64,000 nucleotides of DNA from Actinomadura graeca. Its GTDB lineage: Bacteria > Actinomycetota > Actinomycetes > Streptosporangiales > Streptosporangiaceae. Positions 8,585-16,435 of the stretch are shown here, in pieces. The stretch's first letter is position 1; the number at the start of each line of letters is the position of its first letter. Both the position numbers and the translations under genes were made by a program. Location of the stretch: positions 4,712,001 through 4,776,000 of the forward strand of contig NZ_CP059572.1 in NCBI RefSeq assembly GCF_019175365.1. The letters are read 5' to 3'. The notes under the pieces are model-generated. The model searched no databases and was not told where the DNA came from. It worked only from the letters and a program-made list of their open reading frames with translations.

Positions 8585-9910
8585 CTAGCGGGAGCCGGTC
8601 ACCATCCAGCGGTCGCCGCGGGCGCGCAGGCCGAGGGTGACCATCCGGGTCGCCATCCAGAGGCCGATGGCGCCCCAGAGCCCGATGAGACCGGCGTCCA
8701 GGTGGTACAGCATGAGGGCCGCGGGCAGGAAGACGGCCGTCGCGATCAGGGTCGTCAGCGCGAGGTAGGTGCCGTCCCCCGCGCCGATCAGGATCCCGTC
8801 CAGGACGAACACCACTCCCGCGACGGGTTGCTGGACCGCGACCAGGATCAGCGAGGCGAGCAGCAGGTGGCGCACGTCCGCGTCCGGGGTGAACAGGGCG
8901 GGCAGCCAGGGACGCGCCGCGAGGATCAGCAGCCCGAACACGACGCCGCAGGCCACGCCCCAGCCGACCATGCGCCGGGTCACCGCGCGGGTGCCCGTGA
9001 CGTCGGAGGCGCCGAGGTACCGGCCGGTGATCGCCTGGCCGGCGATGGCGATGGCGTCGAGCGCGAAGGCCAGCAGCGTCCACACCTGGAAGCCGACCTG
9101 GTAGGCGGCGATCTCGGCGTCCCCCATGCGGGCCGCGATCGATGTGCCCGTGATGAGGACGATCCGCAGCGCCGCCGTCCGGACGAGCAGCCCGATGCCG
9201 GCCGTCGCCGCCGTCCGCAGGCCCCGGCGGTCGGGCCGGACGGGGGCGCCGTGGCGGTGCGCGGCACGGAGCACCACCACCGTGTACACGGCCGCGCTCG
9301 CGGTCTGGGCGAGCACGGTGCCCCAGGCCGAGCCGGCGATCCCCCAGTCCAGGACCAGCACGAACACCGCGTTGAGCAGCAGGTTGGCAGAGAAGCCGCC
9401 GATGGAGACGAGCAGTGGCGTCCGGGTGTCCTGGAGGCCGCGCAGGACTCCCGTCCCGGCGAGGACGAGCAGCATCGGCGGGATCCCGAACAGGCTCACC
9501 CGCAGGTAGGTCTCGGCGTAGGGGGTCGCGGCCGGCGACGCGCCGAACGCCTCCACGATCGACGGGATCAGCGGCCATCCGGCGGCGATCAGGACGGCGC
9601 CGATGGCCAGCGCGAGCCACATCCCGTCGATGCCCTGCCGGACGGCCCCTCGCAGGTCCCCGGCGCCGACCTGCCGGGCGACCCCGGCGGTCGTCCCGTA
9701 TGCCAGGAACACGCACAGGTAGACGAGGGTGGTCAGCGCCTGGCCGGCGACGCCCAGTCCGCCCAGCTGCGCGGTGCCGAGATGGCCGACGATCGCCGAG
9801 TCGGACAGCAGGAACAGCGGCTCGGCGACGAGGGCGCCGAACGCCGGGAGGGCGAGCCGCAGGATCTCGCGGTCGTGGACGTTCGCGCGCCGCAGGGGTG
9901 AGCCGAGCAT
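8585..9910 (-). CDS. MATE family efflux transporter (DinF-like)
   Basis: The product is 441 residues with about 12 hydrophobic segments and the DinF branch start (REILRLALPAFGALVAEPLF, SDSAIVGHLGTAQLGGL). Members use a sodium or proton gradient to export drugs or oxidised metabolites across the inner membrane. The two-fold repeat is visible: the second half begins near AEIAAYQVGFQVWTLLAFALD. Start ATG 9910 matches the family. It is separated from dnaB by a 340-bp gap. Confidence 0.92.
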   Translation of the reverse strand: MLGSPLRRANVHDREILRLALPAFGALVAEPLFLLSDSAIVGHLGTAQLGGLGVAGQALTTLVYLCVFLAYGTTAGVARQVGAGDLRGAVRQGIDGMWLALAIGAVLIAAGWPLIPSIVEAFGASPAATPYAETYLRVSLFGIPPMLLVLAGTGVLRGLQDTRTPLLVSIGGFSANLLLNAVFVLVLDWGIAGSAWGTVLAQTASAAVYTVVVLRAAHRHGAPVRPDRRGLRTAATAGIGLLVRTAALRIVLITGTSIAARMGDAEIAAYQVGFQVWTLLAFALDAIAIAGQAITGRYLGASDVTGTRAVTRRMVGWGVACGVVFGLLILAARPWLPALFTPDADVRHLLLASLILVAVQQPVAGVVFVLDGILIGAGDGTYLALTTLIATAVFLPAALMLYHLDAGLIGLWGAIGLWMATRMVTLGLRARGDRWMVTGSR

Positions 9911-10250
9911 ATCGCCCGTAAGCTATCAGAATGTAATCTTCTTCTCAAAATCACTCCTTACATGGCGGGAAGTGGCCGACTTTCTTCACCGCACAGGCGG
10001 TGGACGGAGTTTCCGCAGCTCAAGGCTCCCCGCCGGGAATCGTCCCCGAGTTGTCCCCAGAGTTGTCCACAGGTCGTGCACAACCAAACCGGCGTGTCTG
10101 CACAGGGGCTCCACATCCTTGTCCACAGCTCGCTTTGCCCGTGACGGCGCGGGCTCGCGAGAATGTCGGACGCCTCAGGTAAACGTGGGATGGACGACCG
10201 GCGCTGGGGCGGACGGGGACGCCGGCGGCCGGGACGAAGGGGGTGCGACC
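9911..10250. other. divergent intergenic region upstream of dnaB
   Basis: A moderately AT-rich patch (about 9928-9965) next to the MATE start probably holds its promoter. The middle repeats GTTGTCCACAG/TTGTCCACAG-type strings (10051-10131) that recall DnaA boxes (TTGTCCACA at 10064-10072 and 10120-10128). No gene is supported here. The last bases contain GAAGGGGG, the dnaB ribosome site. Confidence 0.5.
10064..10128. promoter_or_regulatory. two DnaA-box-like 9-mers upstream of dnaB
   Basis: TTGTCCACA occurs twice in the same orientation, about 56 bp apart, matching the actinobacterial DnaA box TTGTCCACA exactly. A related string TTGTCCCCA lies just before the first. Two or three boxes suggest DnaA-linked control of dnaB or a small titration site rather than an origin. 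Confidence 0.6.
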
Positions 10251-12839
10251 GTGAGCGTGACCGATCTCGGACCGCAAGAGCACGAGTTCGAACGCACCCC
10301 GCCCAACGACATCACCGCCGAACAGGGCGTCCTCGGGGGCATGCTGCTCTCCGCGGACGCCATCGCCGAGGTCGTGGAACTCCTGCGCGCCGGTGACTTC
10401 TACCGTCCCGCGCACCAGATCATCTACGACACCATCCTCGACCTCTACGGCCGCGGCGACCCCGCCGACGCGGTCACCATCGCCGGTGAGCTCACCAAGA
10501 ACGGCGAGATCGGGCGCATCGGCGGTGCCCCCTACCTGCACACCCTGATCTCCCTGGTGCCGACGGCCGCCAACGCCGGCTACTACGCCAAGATCGTCCA
10601 CGAGCGATCGGTGCTCCGCAAGCTCGTCGAGACCGGCACCCGCATCGTCCAGATGGGCTACGCCGCCGACGGCGCCGACGCCGACGAGGTGCTCGACCGC
10701 GCGCAGGCCGAGGTCTTCGCCATCGCCGAGAAGCGCGCGGGGGAGGACTACGTCCCGCTGAGCGAGATCATGCCCGGGGCGCTCGACGAGATCGAGGCGA
10801 TCGGCAGCCGCGGTGGCCAGATGGTCGGCTGCCCCACCGGCTTCGCCGACCTCGACGCGCTCACCAACGGGCTCCACCCCGGCCAGATGGTGGTGGTCGC
10901 GGCGCGTCCCGCCATGGGGAAGGCGACGGCGCTCGGCACGCCGCTGCCGACCCCCGCGGGCTGGACGACGATGGGCGAGGTCAAGGTCGGTGACCACCTG
11001 ATCGGGGCCGACGGCAGGCCGACCCGCGTCGTCGCCGCGACCGAGGTGATGTACGGGCGGCCCTGCTACGAGGTGGAGTTCTCCGACGGCGAGGTGATCG
11101 TCGCCGACGCGCAGCACCAGTGGCGCACCACGACCCGTGCGAGCCGACGCCGGCGGAGCGAGCGCGGCACGGGCTGCCACCGGCCCGGCGAGACGATGGG
11201 CGACGTCCGATGGGCGGCGGCGGGCACCGGGCCCGCGAGCCTCCTCAGCAGGCGGGGGACGCCGGTCGAAGCCGGGACGATCCCCCCGAAGACGGCCCGC
11301 CGAGGAGAGGTCGTCACGACCGTCTCGCAGAAGCCGCCCCGCCATGACGGCGCAAGCCTCGACCGAGGATCCTTCCCCAGCGCGCTCCGCGGCGGGGGCT
11401 TCGCGACCACCGGGCAGTACAGGCCCATCAAGACCACCGAGGAGATCGCGGCGACGCTGCGCTGCGGGGACGGCCGTCCCAACCACGCCGTAGACGTGGC
11501 CGCGCCGTTCCGGCTCCCTCCCGCGGACCTGCTCATCGATCCCTACGTCCTGGGGGCATGGCTTGGCGGCGGAGACGGCCGGTCTGAAACGATCACCTGT
11601 CCCGACGAGGAGGTCCTGGCCCAGGTCGAGGCGGCCGGGCAGCCGGTCACGCGCGACGGGGTCTCCGGGCGATTCGTCCTCAGCGGCCTTACGGCGAAGC
11701 TCCAGGAGCTGGGACTGCGGCAGAACGCCCACATTCCTGTCCGCTACCTGCGCGCGTCGGAGCACCAGAGGCGGGCGCTGCTCGCCGGGCTGCTCGACAC
11801 CGAGGGGCACGTCTCACGGGCCGGGCGGGTGCGTCTCGCGTTCGTCAGCGAGCGGCTTGCCGAAGACGTCCATGAGCTCATCCTGAGCCTTGGTAACCGC
11901 GCGACCTTGACGACCGGGCCGGACCAGGGCCGCTCCGCGGAGACACCGCCGGTGTACCGGATCGACTTCACACCGACCGGGCCGGTGTTCCGGCTGCCGC
12001 GCAAGGCGGCGCTCCAGCGCGGGACCGTCCACCCGAGCGCGAAGGTCCGTCACATCGTCGACGTCCGGCCGGTGGAGAGCGTCCCCGTCCGGTGCGTCCA
12101 GGTCGACAACGACGACCACATGTACCTGGCCGGGCGCTCGTGCGTCCCCACCCACAACTCGACGCTCGCGCTCGACTTCGCCCGCGCCGCGTCGATCAAG
12201 CATGGGCTGACCTCGGCGTTCTTCAGCCTGGAGATGGGCCGCAACGAGATCACGATGCGGCTGCTGTCCGCCGAGGCGCGGGTGGCGCTGCACGCGATGC
12301 GGTCCGGCACCATGCAGGACGAGGACTGGACGCGCCTGGCGCGGCGGATGAGCGAGGTCGCCGAGGCGCCGCTGTTCATCGACGACTCCCCCAACATGTC
12401 GATGATGGAGATCCGCGCCAAGTGCCGCCGCCTCAAACAGCAGCACGACCTGCGCCTGGTCATCATCGATTACCTCCAGCTCATGACCTCGGGCAAGCGG
12501 GTGGAGAGCCGGCAGGTCGAGGTCTCGGAGTTCTCCCGCTCGCTGAAGCTCCTCGCGAAGGAGCTGGGCGTCCCGGTGATCGCGCTCTCGCAGCTCAACC
12601 GTGGTCCCGAGCAGCGCACCGACAAGAAACCCATGGTGTCGGACCTGCGCGAGTCGGGCAGCATCGAGCAGGACGCGGACATGGTCATCCTGCTGCACCG
12701 CGAGGACGCCTACGAGAAGGAGTCGCCGCGCGCGGGGGAGGCCGACCTGATCGTCGCCAAGCACCGCAACGGCCCGACCGCGACGGTGACGGTCGCCTTC
12801 CAGGGCCACTACAGCCGATTCGTCGACATGGCCCAATAG
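10251..12839 (+). CDS. dnaB: replicative DNA helicase DnaB interrupted by an intein
   Basis: DnaB is the hexameric 5'-3' helicase that unwinds DNA at the replication fork. GTG 10251 (VSVTDLGPQEHEFERTPP) follows GAAGGGGG. The precursor has 862 residues: N-extein 1-224, intein 225-636, C-extein 637-862; the spliced helicase would be 450 residues, normal for actinobacteria. The N-domain (NDITAEQGVLGGMLL) and the C-terminal RecA-like core (STLALDFARA, RLVIIDYLQLM, QLNRGPEQR, DLRESGSIEQDADMVILLHR) are intact. The intein splits the Walker A loop directly after GK, so the helicase cannot work before splicing. An upstream in-frame extension exists but lacks conservation. Confidence 0.96.
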   Translation: MSVTDLGPQEHEFERTPPNDITAEQGVLGGMLLSADAIAEVVELLRAGDFYRPAHQIIYDTILDLYGRGDPADAVTIAGELTKNGEIGRIGGAPYLHTLISLVPTAANAGYYAKIVHERSVLRKLVETGTRIVQMGYAADGADADEVLDRAQAEVFAIAEKRAGEDYVPLSEIMPGALDEIEAIGSRGGQMVGCPTGFADLDALTNGLHPGQMVVVAARPAMGKATALGTPLPTPAGWTTMGEVKVGDHLIGADGRPTRVVAATEVMYGRPCYEVEFSDGEVIVADAQHQWRTTTRASRRRRSERGTGCHRPGETMGDVRWAAAGTGPASLLSRRGTPVEAGTIPPKTARRGEVVTTVSQKPPRHDGASLDRGSFPSALRGGGFATTGQYRPIKTTEEIAATLRCGDGRPNHAVDVAAPFRLPPADLLIDPYVLGAWLGGGDGRSETITCPDEEVLAQVEAAGQPVTRDGVSGRFVLSGLTAKLQELGLRQNAHIPVRYLRASEHQRRALLAGLLDTEGHVSRAGRVRLAFVSERLAEDVHELILSLGNRATLTTGPDQGRSAETPPVYRIDFTPTGPVFRLPRKAALQRGTVHPSAKVRHIVDVRPVESVPVRCVQVDNDDHMYLAGRSCVPTHNSTLALDFARAASIKHGLTSAFFSLEMGRNEITMRLLSAEARVALHAMRSGTMQDEDWTRLARRMSEVAEAPLFIDDSPNMSMMEIRAKCRRLKQQHDLRLVIIDYLQLMTSGKRVESRQVEVSEFSRSLKLLAKELGVPVIALSQLNRGPEQRTDKKPMVSDLRESGSIEQDADMVILLHREDAYEKESPRAGEADLIVAKHRNGPTATVTVAFQGHYSRFVDMAQ
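10923..12158 (+). other. class 3-type intein with LAGLIDADG endonuclease, in the DnaB P-loop
   Basis: The 412-residue insert starts with Ala (ATALGTPLPTPAGWTTMGEV) instead of Cys/Ser and ends VPTHN before Ser+1. The three residues that mark class 3 inteins are present: Trp at intein position 67 (DAQHQW, block B), Cys at 391 (VRCVQVDND, block F) and Thr at 410 (PTHN, block G). In this class the block F Cys makes the first attack. The middle holds two dodecapeptide motifs, YVLGAWLGGGDG and ALLAGLLDTEGH, the dimer-like halves of a homing endonuclease. In the first, the usual acidic residue appears as GGGDG. Activity cannot be judged from sequence. Confidence 0.9.
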
Positions 12840-12895
12840 GAGGGGCGAAGCCCGGCGGACCGGCGGACCAGCGGATGCGGTGGCGATTCCGCGTC

Positions 12896-12949
12896 CGTTT
12901 CCGGGCGGTGGTGCCACCATGCACGTTTCCGGGCGGTGCCACCATGCAC
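12896..12949 (+). repeat. 26-28-bp direct repeat between dnaB and a marR gene
   Basis: Two copies, 12896-12923 and 12924-12949, abut each other. They differ only by an extra GTG: CGTTTCCGGGCGGTG, then GCCACCATGCA. Each contains a short GGTGNCACC palindrome. The array could be a slipped duplication in the promoter region of the marR gene. Confidence 0.8.
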
Positions 12950-12965
12950 TCCGCGGGTAGTTCGC

Positions 12966-12980
12966 GTGACGAATTGTCAC
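12966..12980. promoter_or_regulatory. palindromic operator candidate of the MarR regulator
   Basis: GTGAC-GAATT-GTCAC is a perfect 5+5 inverted repeat 24 bp before the chosen GTG start of the marR gene. Its size and place fit an autoregulatory MarR operator. Confidence 0.5.
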
Positions 12981-13003
12981 GGGCGCTGCCGTATTCTGAA
13001 GCG

Positions 13004-13477
13004 GTGGGGAAGGCCGAGGAGCAGATGGGGGTCGTCACCGCGCTGGTGCGCTCCTCCTTTCTGGTGGACGCGGAGTACGCCCGGTCCGCCCGGGACCACG
13101 GGCTGACGGAGCAGCAGGGGCAGTTGCTGTGCGTGCTGATGTCGCAGCCTTACGGGATGGGCGAGCTGGGCGCGGTGCTGGGGCTGGCGAAGTCGAGCCT
13201 CACCGGCCTGGTCGACCGGTGCGCCCGCAACGGCCTGGTGCACCGCGAACCCGACCCACGGGACGGGCGGGCGGCGCGCGTCGCGCTCACCGCCCGGGGG
13301 GCCGCCGTCGCCGAGGAGTTCTACGCCGGGACCCACCGCCGCATCGAACGCCTGACCTCGGGTCTCACCGAGGACGAGCGCCGCACGCTCGCGGGGCTGC
13401 TCGGCCGGGTGGTGCTCGACAACGAGGTCCCGATCGTCTTCAAGGAGATGGACGAGGGGGCCGCCGCGCCCGGGTGA
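13004..13477 (+). CDS. MarR family transcriptional regulator
   Basis: The product is 157 residues from GTG 13004; ATG 13025 (after GAGGAG) and ATG 12944 are also in frame. The winged helix is clear: GLTEQQGQLLCVLMSQPYGM, then the recognition helix LGLAKSSLTGLVDRC and the wing REPDPRDGRAARVALT. A C-terminal dimer helix follows (RRIERLTSGLTEDERR). I prefer a start downstream of the GTGACGAATTGTCAC palindrome. It ends 7 bp from the convergent FAD oxidoreductase gene, which it may control. Confidence 0.88.
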   Translation: MGKAEEQMGVVTALVRSSFLVDAEYARSARDHGLTEQQGQLLCVLMSQPYGMGELGAVLGLAKSSLTGLVDRCARNGLVHREPDPRDGRAARVALTARGAAVAEEFYAGTHRRIERLTSGLTEDERRTLAGLLGRVVLDNEVPIVFKEMDEGAAAPG

Positions 13478-13484
13478 AGGCGCG

Positions 13485-14573
13485 TCAGCCGGTGCCGAAG
13501 AGCTCGGCGAACCGGTCGATGAGCAGGTGGGCGCCCTTGTACTCGGCGACGGTCCGGGCGGGCAGGACGGCGGCGCCGTCGGGCGAGGCGATCTGGCCGA
13601 CGCCGGCGGCGGGGCCGAGCGGAAGGAGCACCGACGGGACGGGGGACGGCCGGTAGACGGCCGCGGGCTCCTCGCCCCTGACCTGGGCGGTGATGTTCGC
13701 CGCGACGACCTCGGCGTGCTTCATCGCGTGCGCGGCCATCTTGGCCTCGGCGATGTCGGTGATGTCGCCCAGGGCGTAGATGTGGTCGTGCCCGTGGACG
13801 TTGAGCTTCTCGGTCACCCGAACCTGCCCGCGAGGTGTGCGGACTGTGACCCTTCCGTCGCCGAGGTAGTCCCCGTTGACGCTGACGCCGTGGCAGCGGA
13901 ACCAGATGTCGGCGGTGATGTCGCCGCCCGTGGTGCGCACCGTGAAGGTCTCGGCCCGTCCAGGCAGGGTGGGCGGCCCGGTGAGCAGGGCGGTGTCCAG
14001 CCGCAGCCCGATGTCCAGGTCGCCGAGCTGCCGGTGCAGGTCGTCGCGTAGTTCCGGCAGGAACCCGGGGAGCACCTCCTGCGCCGGATCGATGATCGTC
14101 ACGTGCTTGTCCGGCCACATCGCCCTGATCTCACCGGCCAGTTCCAGGCCGACCGGACCGGCGCCGGTGATCAGCACGCGCCCCGCTCCCGCGAGTTCCT
14201 TGGACGTGGCGTGCAGCCTTTCCAGTGCCTGCTCCGTGACGTCGGTGTCCATCTTCGCCGGAAACGGGTAGCTGGAACCGGACGCGAGGACGACATAGTC
14301 GGCGTCCACGCGCTCACCGGAGGACAGGGTCACACCGCCGGGGTCCACCGAGACGGCGTGCCGGCGGACGACCCTGCCGCGGGTCAGCAGCCTGTCGTAC
14401 GGGAAGAAGATGTTGCCCGCCCAGTCGGGCCGTACCAGCGCGCGCAGCGCCCCAGCGGAGTGGACGAAGGCGTCTTTCGGCTCGATGAGGATGACGTCGG
14501 TGTCCCCGTCCAGCGCCTTGGCGGCGGCGGCGCCACCGTATCCGCCGCCGATGACCGCGACAGTGCGTCCCAT
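13485..14573 (-). CDS. FAD-dependent NAD(P)H oxidoreductase (AIF/FSP1/NDH-2-like)
   Basis: The product is 362 residues. The N-terminal FAD site is VAVIGGGYGGAAAAKAL, the second dinucleotide-binding site is RVLITGAGPVGLELAGE, and the flavin-binding Asp motif is HIYALGDITDI. This order is that of the pyridine nucleotide-disulphide reductase fold without the CxxC pair, as in NADH:quinone reductase and FSP1/AIF-like enzymes. It probably passes electrons from NAD(P)H to a quinone or other acceptor. The promoter side carries two palindromic 13-mers, suggesting control by a redox- or ligand-sensing repressor. Confidence 0.88.
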   Translation of the reverse strand: MGRTVAVIGGGYGGAAAAKALDGDTDVILIEPKDAFVHSAGALRALVRPDWAGNIFFPYDRLLTRGRVVRRHAVSVDPGGVTLSSGERVDADYVVLASGSSYPFPAKMDTDVTEQALERLHATSKELAGAGRVLITGAGPVGLELAGEIRAMWPDKHVTIIDPAQEVLPGFLPELRDDLHRQLGDLDIGLRLDTALLTGPPTLPGRAETFTVRTTGGDITADIWFRCHGVSVNGDYLGDGRVTVRTPRGQVRVTEKLNVHGHDHIYALGDITDIAEAKMAAHAMKHAEVVAANITAQVRGEEPAAVYRPSPVPSVLLPLGPAAGVGQIASPDGAAVLPARTVAEYKGAHLLIDRFAELFGTG

Positions 14574-14591
14574 GATGGCTCCCAGAATTGT

Positions 14592-14632
14592 AAGTTCGTC
14601 CTACGAATCATATTAGTTCGCAGGACGAACTT
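14592..14632. promoter_or_regulatory. paired inverted 13-mer operators upstream of the FAD oxidoreductase
   Basis: AAGTTCGTCCT (14592-14602) and AGGACGAACTT (14622-14632) are perfect 11-bp inverted arms. Within them two near-identical 13-mers, TTCGTAGGACGAA and TTCGCAGGACGAA, lie in opposite orientation, each with dyad symmetry. The AT-rich spacer (CATATTAG) can hold a -10 element. This looks like a doubled repressor site directly 5' of the oxidoreductase start (14573). Confidence 0.65.
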
Positions 14633-14693
14633 CAAATGTCCGGGTGCCTCCGTGGTCAAGGCCGACCGGATGCCGCGCGCACGGTGGCCGCGG

Positions 14694-15473
14694 TCAGGGA
14701 CGCGCGAGGAAGTCCTGGACGAGTTTGAGGAACTCGTCGGTCCGCTCCGCCATCGCGACATGACCGGTGTCCAGCTCGGCGTACTCGCTGCCGGGGACGG
14801 CGGCGAAGAACTCACGGTGGTTCTCCACCGGGATCGTGGCGTCCCGCGTGCAGCCGATCACCAGGGTGGGCGCCTCGATCCTCGGGAGGAGCCCGCGGAT
14901 GTCCAGCCGTGTGACGAGGTCGATCTGGCGTCGCAGCCCGTCCGTCGGCTGCATGAAGTCGTGGAACTGTTCGACGGCCTCATGGCCGATCTGGTTGAGG
15001 TAGGGGCGGCTGTAGGCGTTGAGGGTCGCGAACCGTCCGAACGCGCCGGGATTGTCGGCGAGCAGCAGCCAGGTGTTCATCACCTGCTGGACGTACTCGT
15101 CTCCCGCGTGGGTGAGCCCCGCGATGGGGATCAGACGCCGGATCAGGTCGGGACGGAGCGCCGCGGCGGCCGCGACGGTCGGAGCCCCCAGGGAGAAGCC
15201 CATCAGGTCCACGGGCGTGTTCCCGGCGAAGTCCTCGATGACGGCGATGACCTGGGCGGCCAGCGCCTCGATGGTCAGCGGTGATCCGTCGTCCTCGGCG
15301 GGGACGCTGCCGGCGAGGTCGGGGAGGACCACGGTGTGCCGCTCGCCGAGCCGGGCGACGAGGGGGTCCCACATGATCGAGCCGGGTCCGGCGCCGTGGA
15401 CGAGGACGAGCGGGGCCCCCGACCCTTCGTGCCGGTAGGTCACACGGGCGTGTCCAACGGTGAGAGTCGTCAT
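14694..15473 (-). CDS. alpha/beta hydrolase
   Basis: The product is 259 residues from ATG 15473. The fold's marks are present: oxyanion motif LVHGAGPGS, nucleophile elbow LMGFSLGAP (Ser), an acidic residue in TRDATIP and the catalytic His in DTGHVAM. This suggests an esterase, lactonase or C-C hydrolase acting in the cytoplasm; no signal peptide is seen. The substrate is unknown. It is divergent from an XRE regulator 113 bp away that may control it. Confidence 0.88.
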   Translation of the reverse strand: MTTLTVGHARVTYRHEGSGAPLVLVHGAGPGSIMWDPLVARLGERHTVVLPDLAGSVPAEDDGSPLTIEALAAQVIAVIEDFAGNTPVDLMGFSLGAPTVAAAAALRPDLIRRLIPIAGLTHAGDEYVQQVMNTWLLLADNPGAFGRFATLNAYSRPYLNQIGHEAVEQFHDFMQPTDGLRRQIDLVTRLDIRGLLPRIEAPTLVIGCTRDATIPVENHREFFAAVPGSEYAELDTGHVAMAERTDEFLKLVQDFLARP

Positions 15474-15586
15474 GCCCCTGACTCCACCAGCGGACGGCGT
15501 GGATGAGGAGCGGACCGTTCTGGCTAGGACAAACGATCCCAGGCTGAGGGTTTCGGTCCGTCCGCGAGGCGGCCGATGATAGGGGC

Positions 15587-16435
15587 ATGGACCGCCGTGA
15601 GCTCGCCGACTTCCTCCGCCGCTCCCGCGAGCGCCTGCGTCCGCAGGAGGTGGGGCTGGTGGCGGGGCCCCGGCGGCGCACTCCGGGGCTGCGCCGCGAG
15701 GAGGTGTCACAACTCGCCGGTATGTCCGCCGACTACTACATGCGGCTGGAGCAGGCGCGGAGCCCGCAGCCCTCGTCCCAGCTGCTCGGCTCGCTCGCCC
15801 GGGCGCTCCGGCTCACCGAGGACGAGCGCGACCATCTCTACATCCTCGCTGGTCACCGGCCGCCTGCCGGTCCGTACGCGGGGGAGCACGTCCGTCCCGG
15901 CCTGCTCTACCTGCTGGACCGGCTCCAGGAGACTCCCGCGCAGCTCGTCGGTGACCTCGGGGACGTGCTGGCACAGAACGCCATGGCGGAGGCGCTTTTC
16001 GGTTGCGTTTGCACGGTTGTGGAGCCTGACCGCAACATCGTCTGGCGCTGGTTCACGGACCCGTTCGTCCGGGAGGCGTATCCGGAGGACGAGCACGCCG
16101 ACTACAGCCGCATGCACGTCGCCGACCTGCGGGCCGCGGTCGCGCGGCGGGGGGACGACCCGGTGGCGTCCGCCCTGGTCGAGCGGCTGCACCAGGCCAG
16201 CCAGGAGTTCACGCGGCTGTGGGAGCGGCACGAGGTCGCCGTGCACCGCGGCAGCCGGATGAGGGTCCTGCACCCGGAGGTCGGGGTGATCGAGTTCGAG
16301 GCGGAGGCGCTGCTGACCCCTGCCGAGGATCAGCGGCTCTTCGTGTTCACCCCGCCGCCCGGGACCGCGACCATCGAGGCCCTGGAACTGCTGCGGGTCA
16401 TCGGCCCGGAGACCGCCCACCGGAGCCACGCCTGA
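15587..16435 (+). CDS. XRE regulator with MmyB-like ligand domain
   Basis: The product is 282 residues. Residues 5-75 hold the HTH with the family hallmark RRRTPGLRREEVSQLAGMSADYY split across positions 30-52 and the LEQ helix. Residues 105-275 form the MmyB-like ligand-binding domain with the NAMAEALFG, WRWFTDPFVREAYPEDE and LHPEVGVIEFEAEAL stretches. Such regulators usually control a divergent neighbour; here that is the alpha/beta hydrolase. Its 3' end overlaps the convergent methyltransferase gene by 38 bp. Confidence 0.9.
   Translation: MDRRELADFLRRSRERLRPQEVGLVAGPRRRTPGLRREEVSQLAGMSADYYMRLEQARSPQPSSQLLGSLARALRLTEDERDHLYILAGHRPPAGPYAGEHVRPGLLYLLDRLQETPAQLVGDLGDVLAQNAMAEALFGCVCTVVEPDRNIVWRWFTDPFVREAYPEDEHADYSRMHVADLRAAVARRGDDPVASALVERLHQASQEFTRLWERHEVAVHRGSRMRVLHPEVGVIEFEAEALLTPAEDQRLFVFTPPPGTATIEALELLRVIGPETAHRSHA

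Noticed and set aside
8477..9901. 474-codon plus-strand frame opposite the MATE gene
   Set aside because: It is the reverse-strand shadow of a well-supported transporter; the translation is charged low-complexity sequence.
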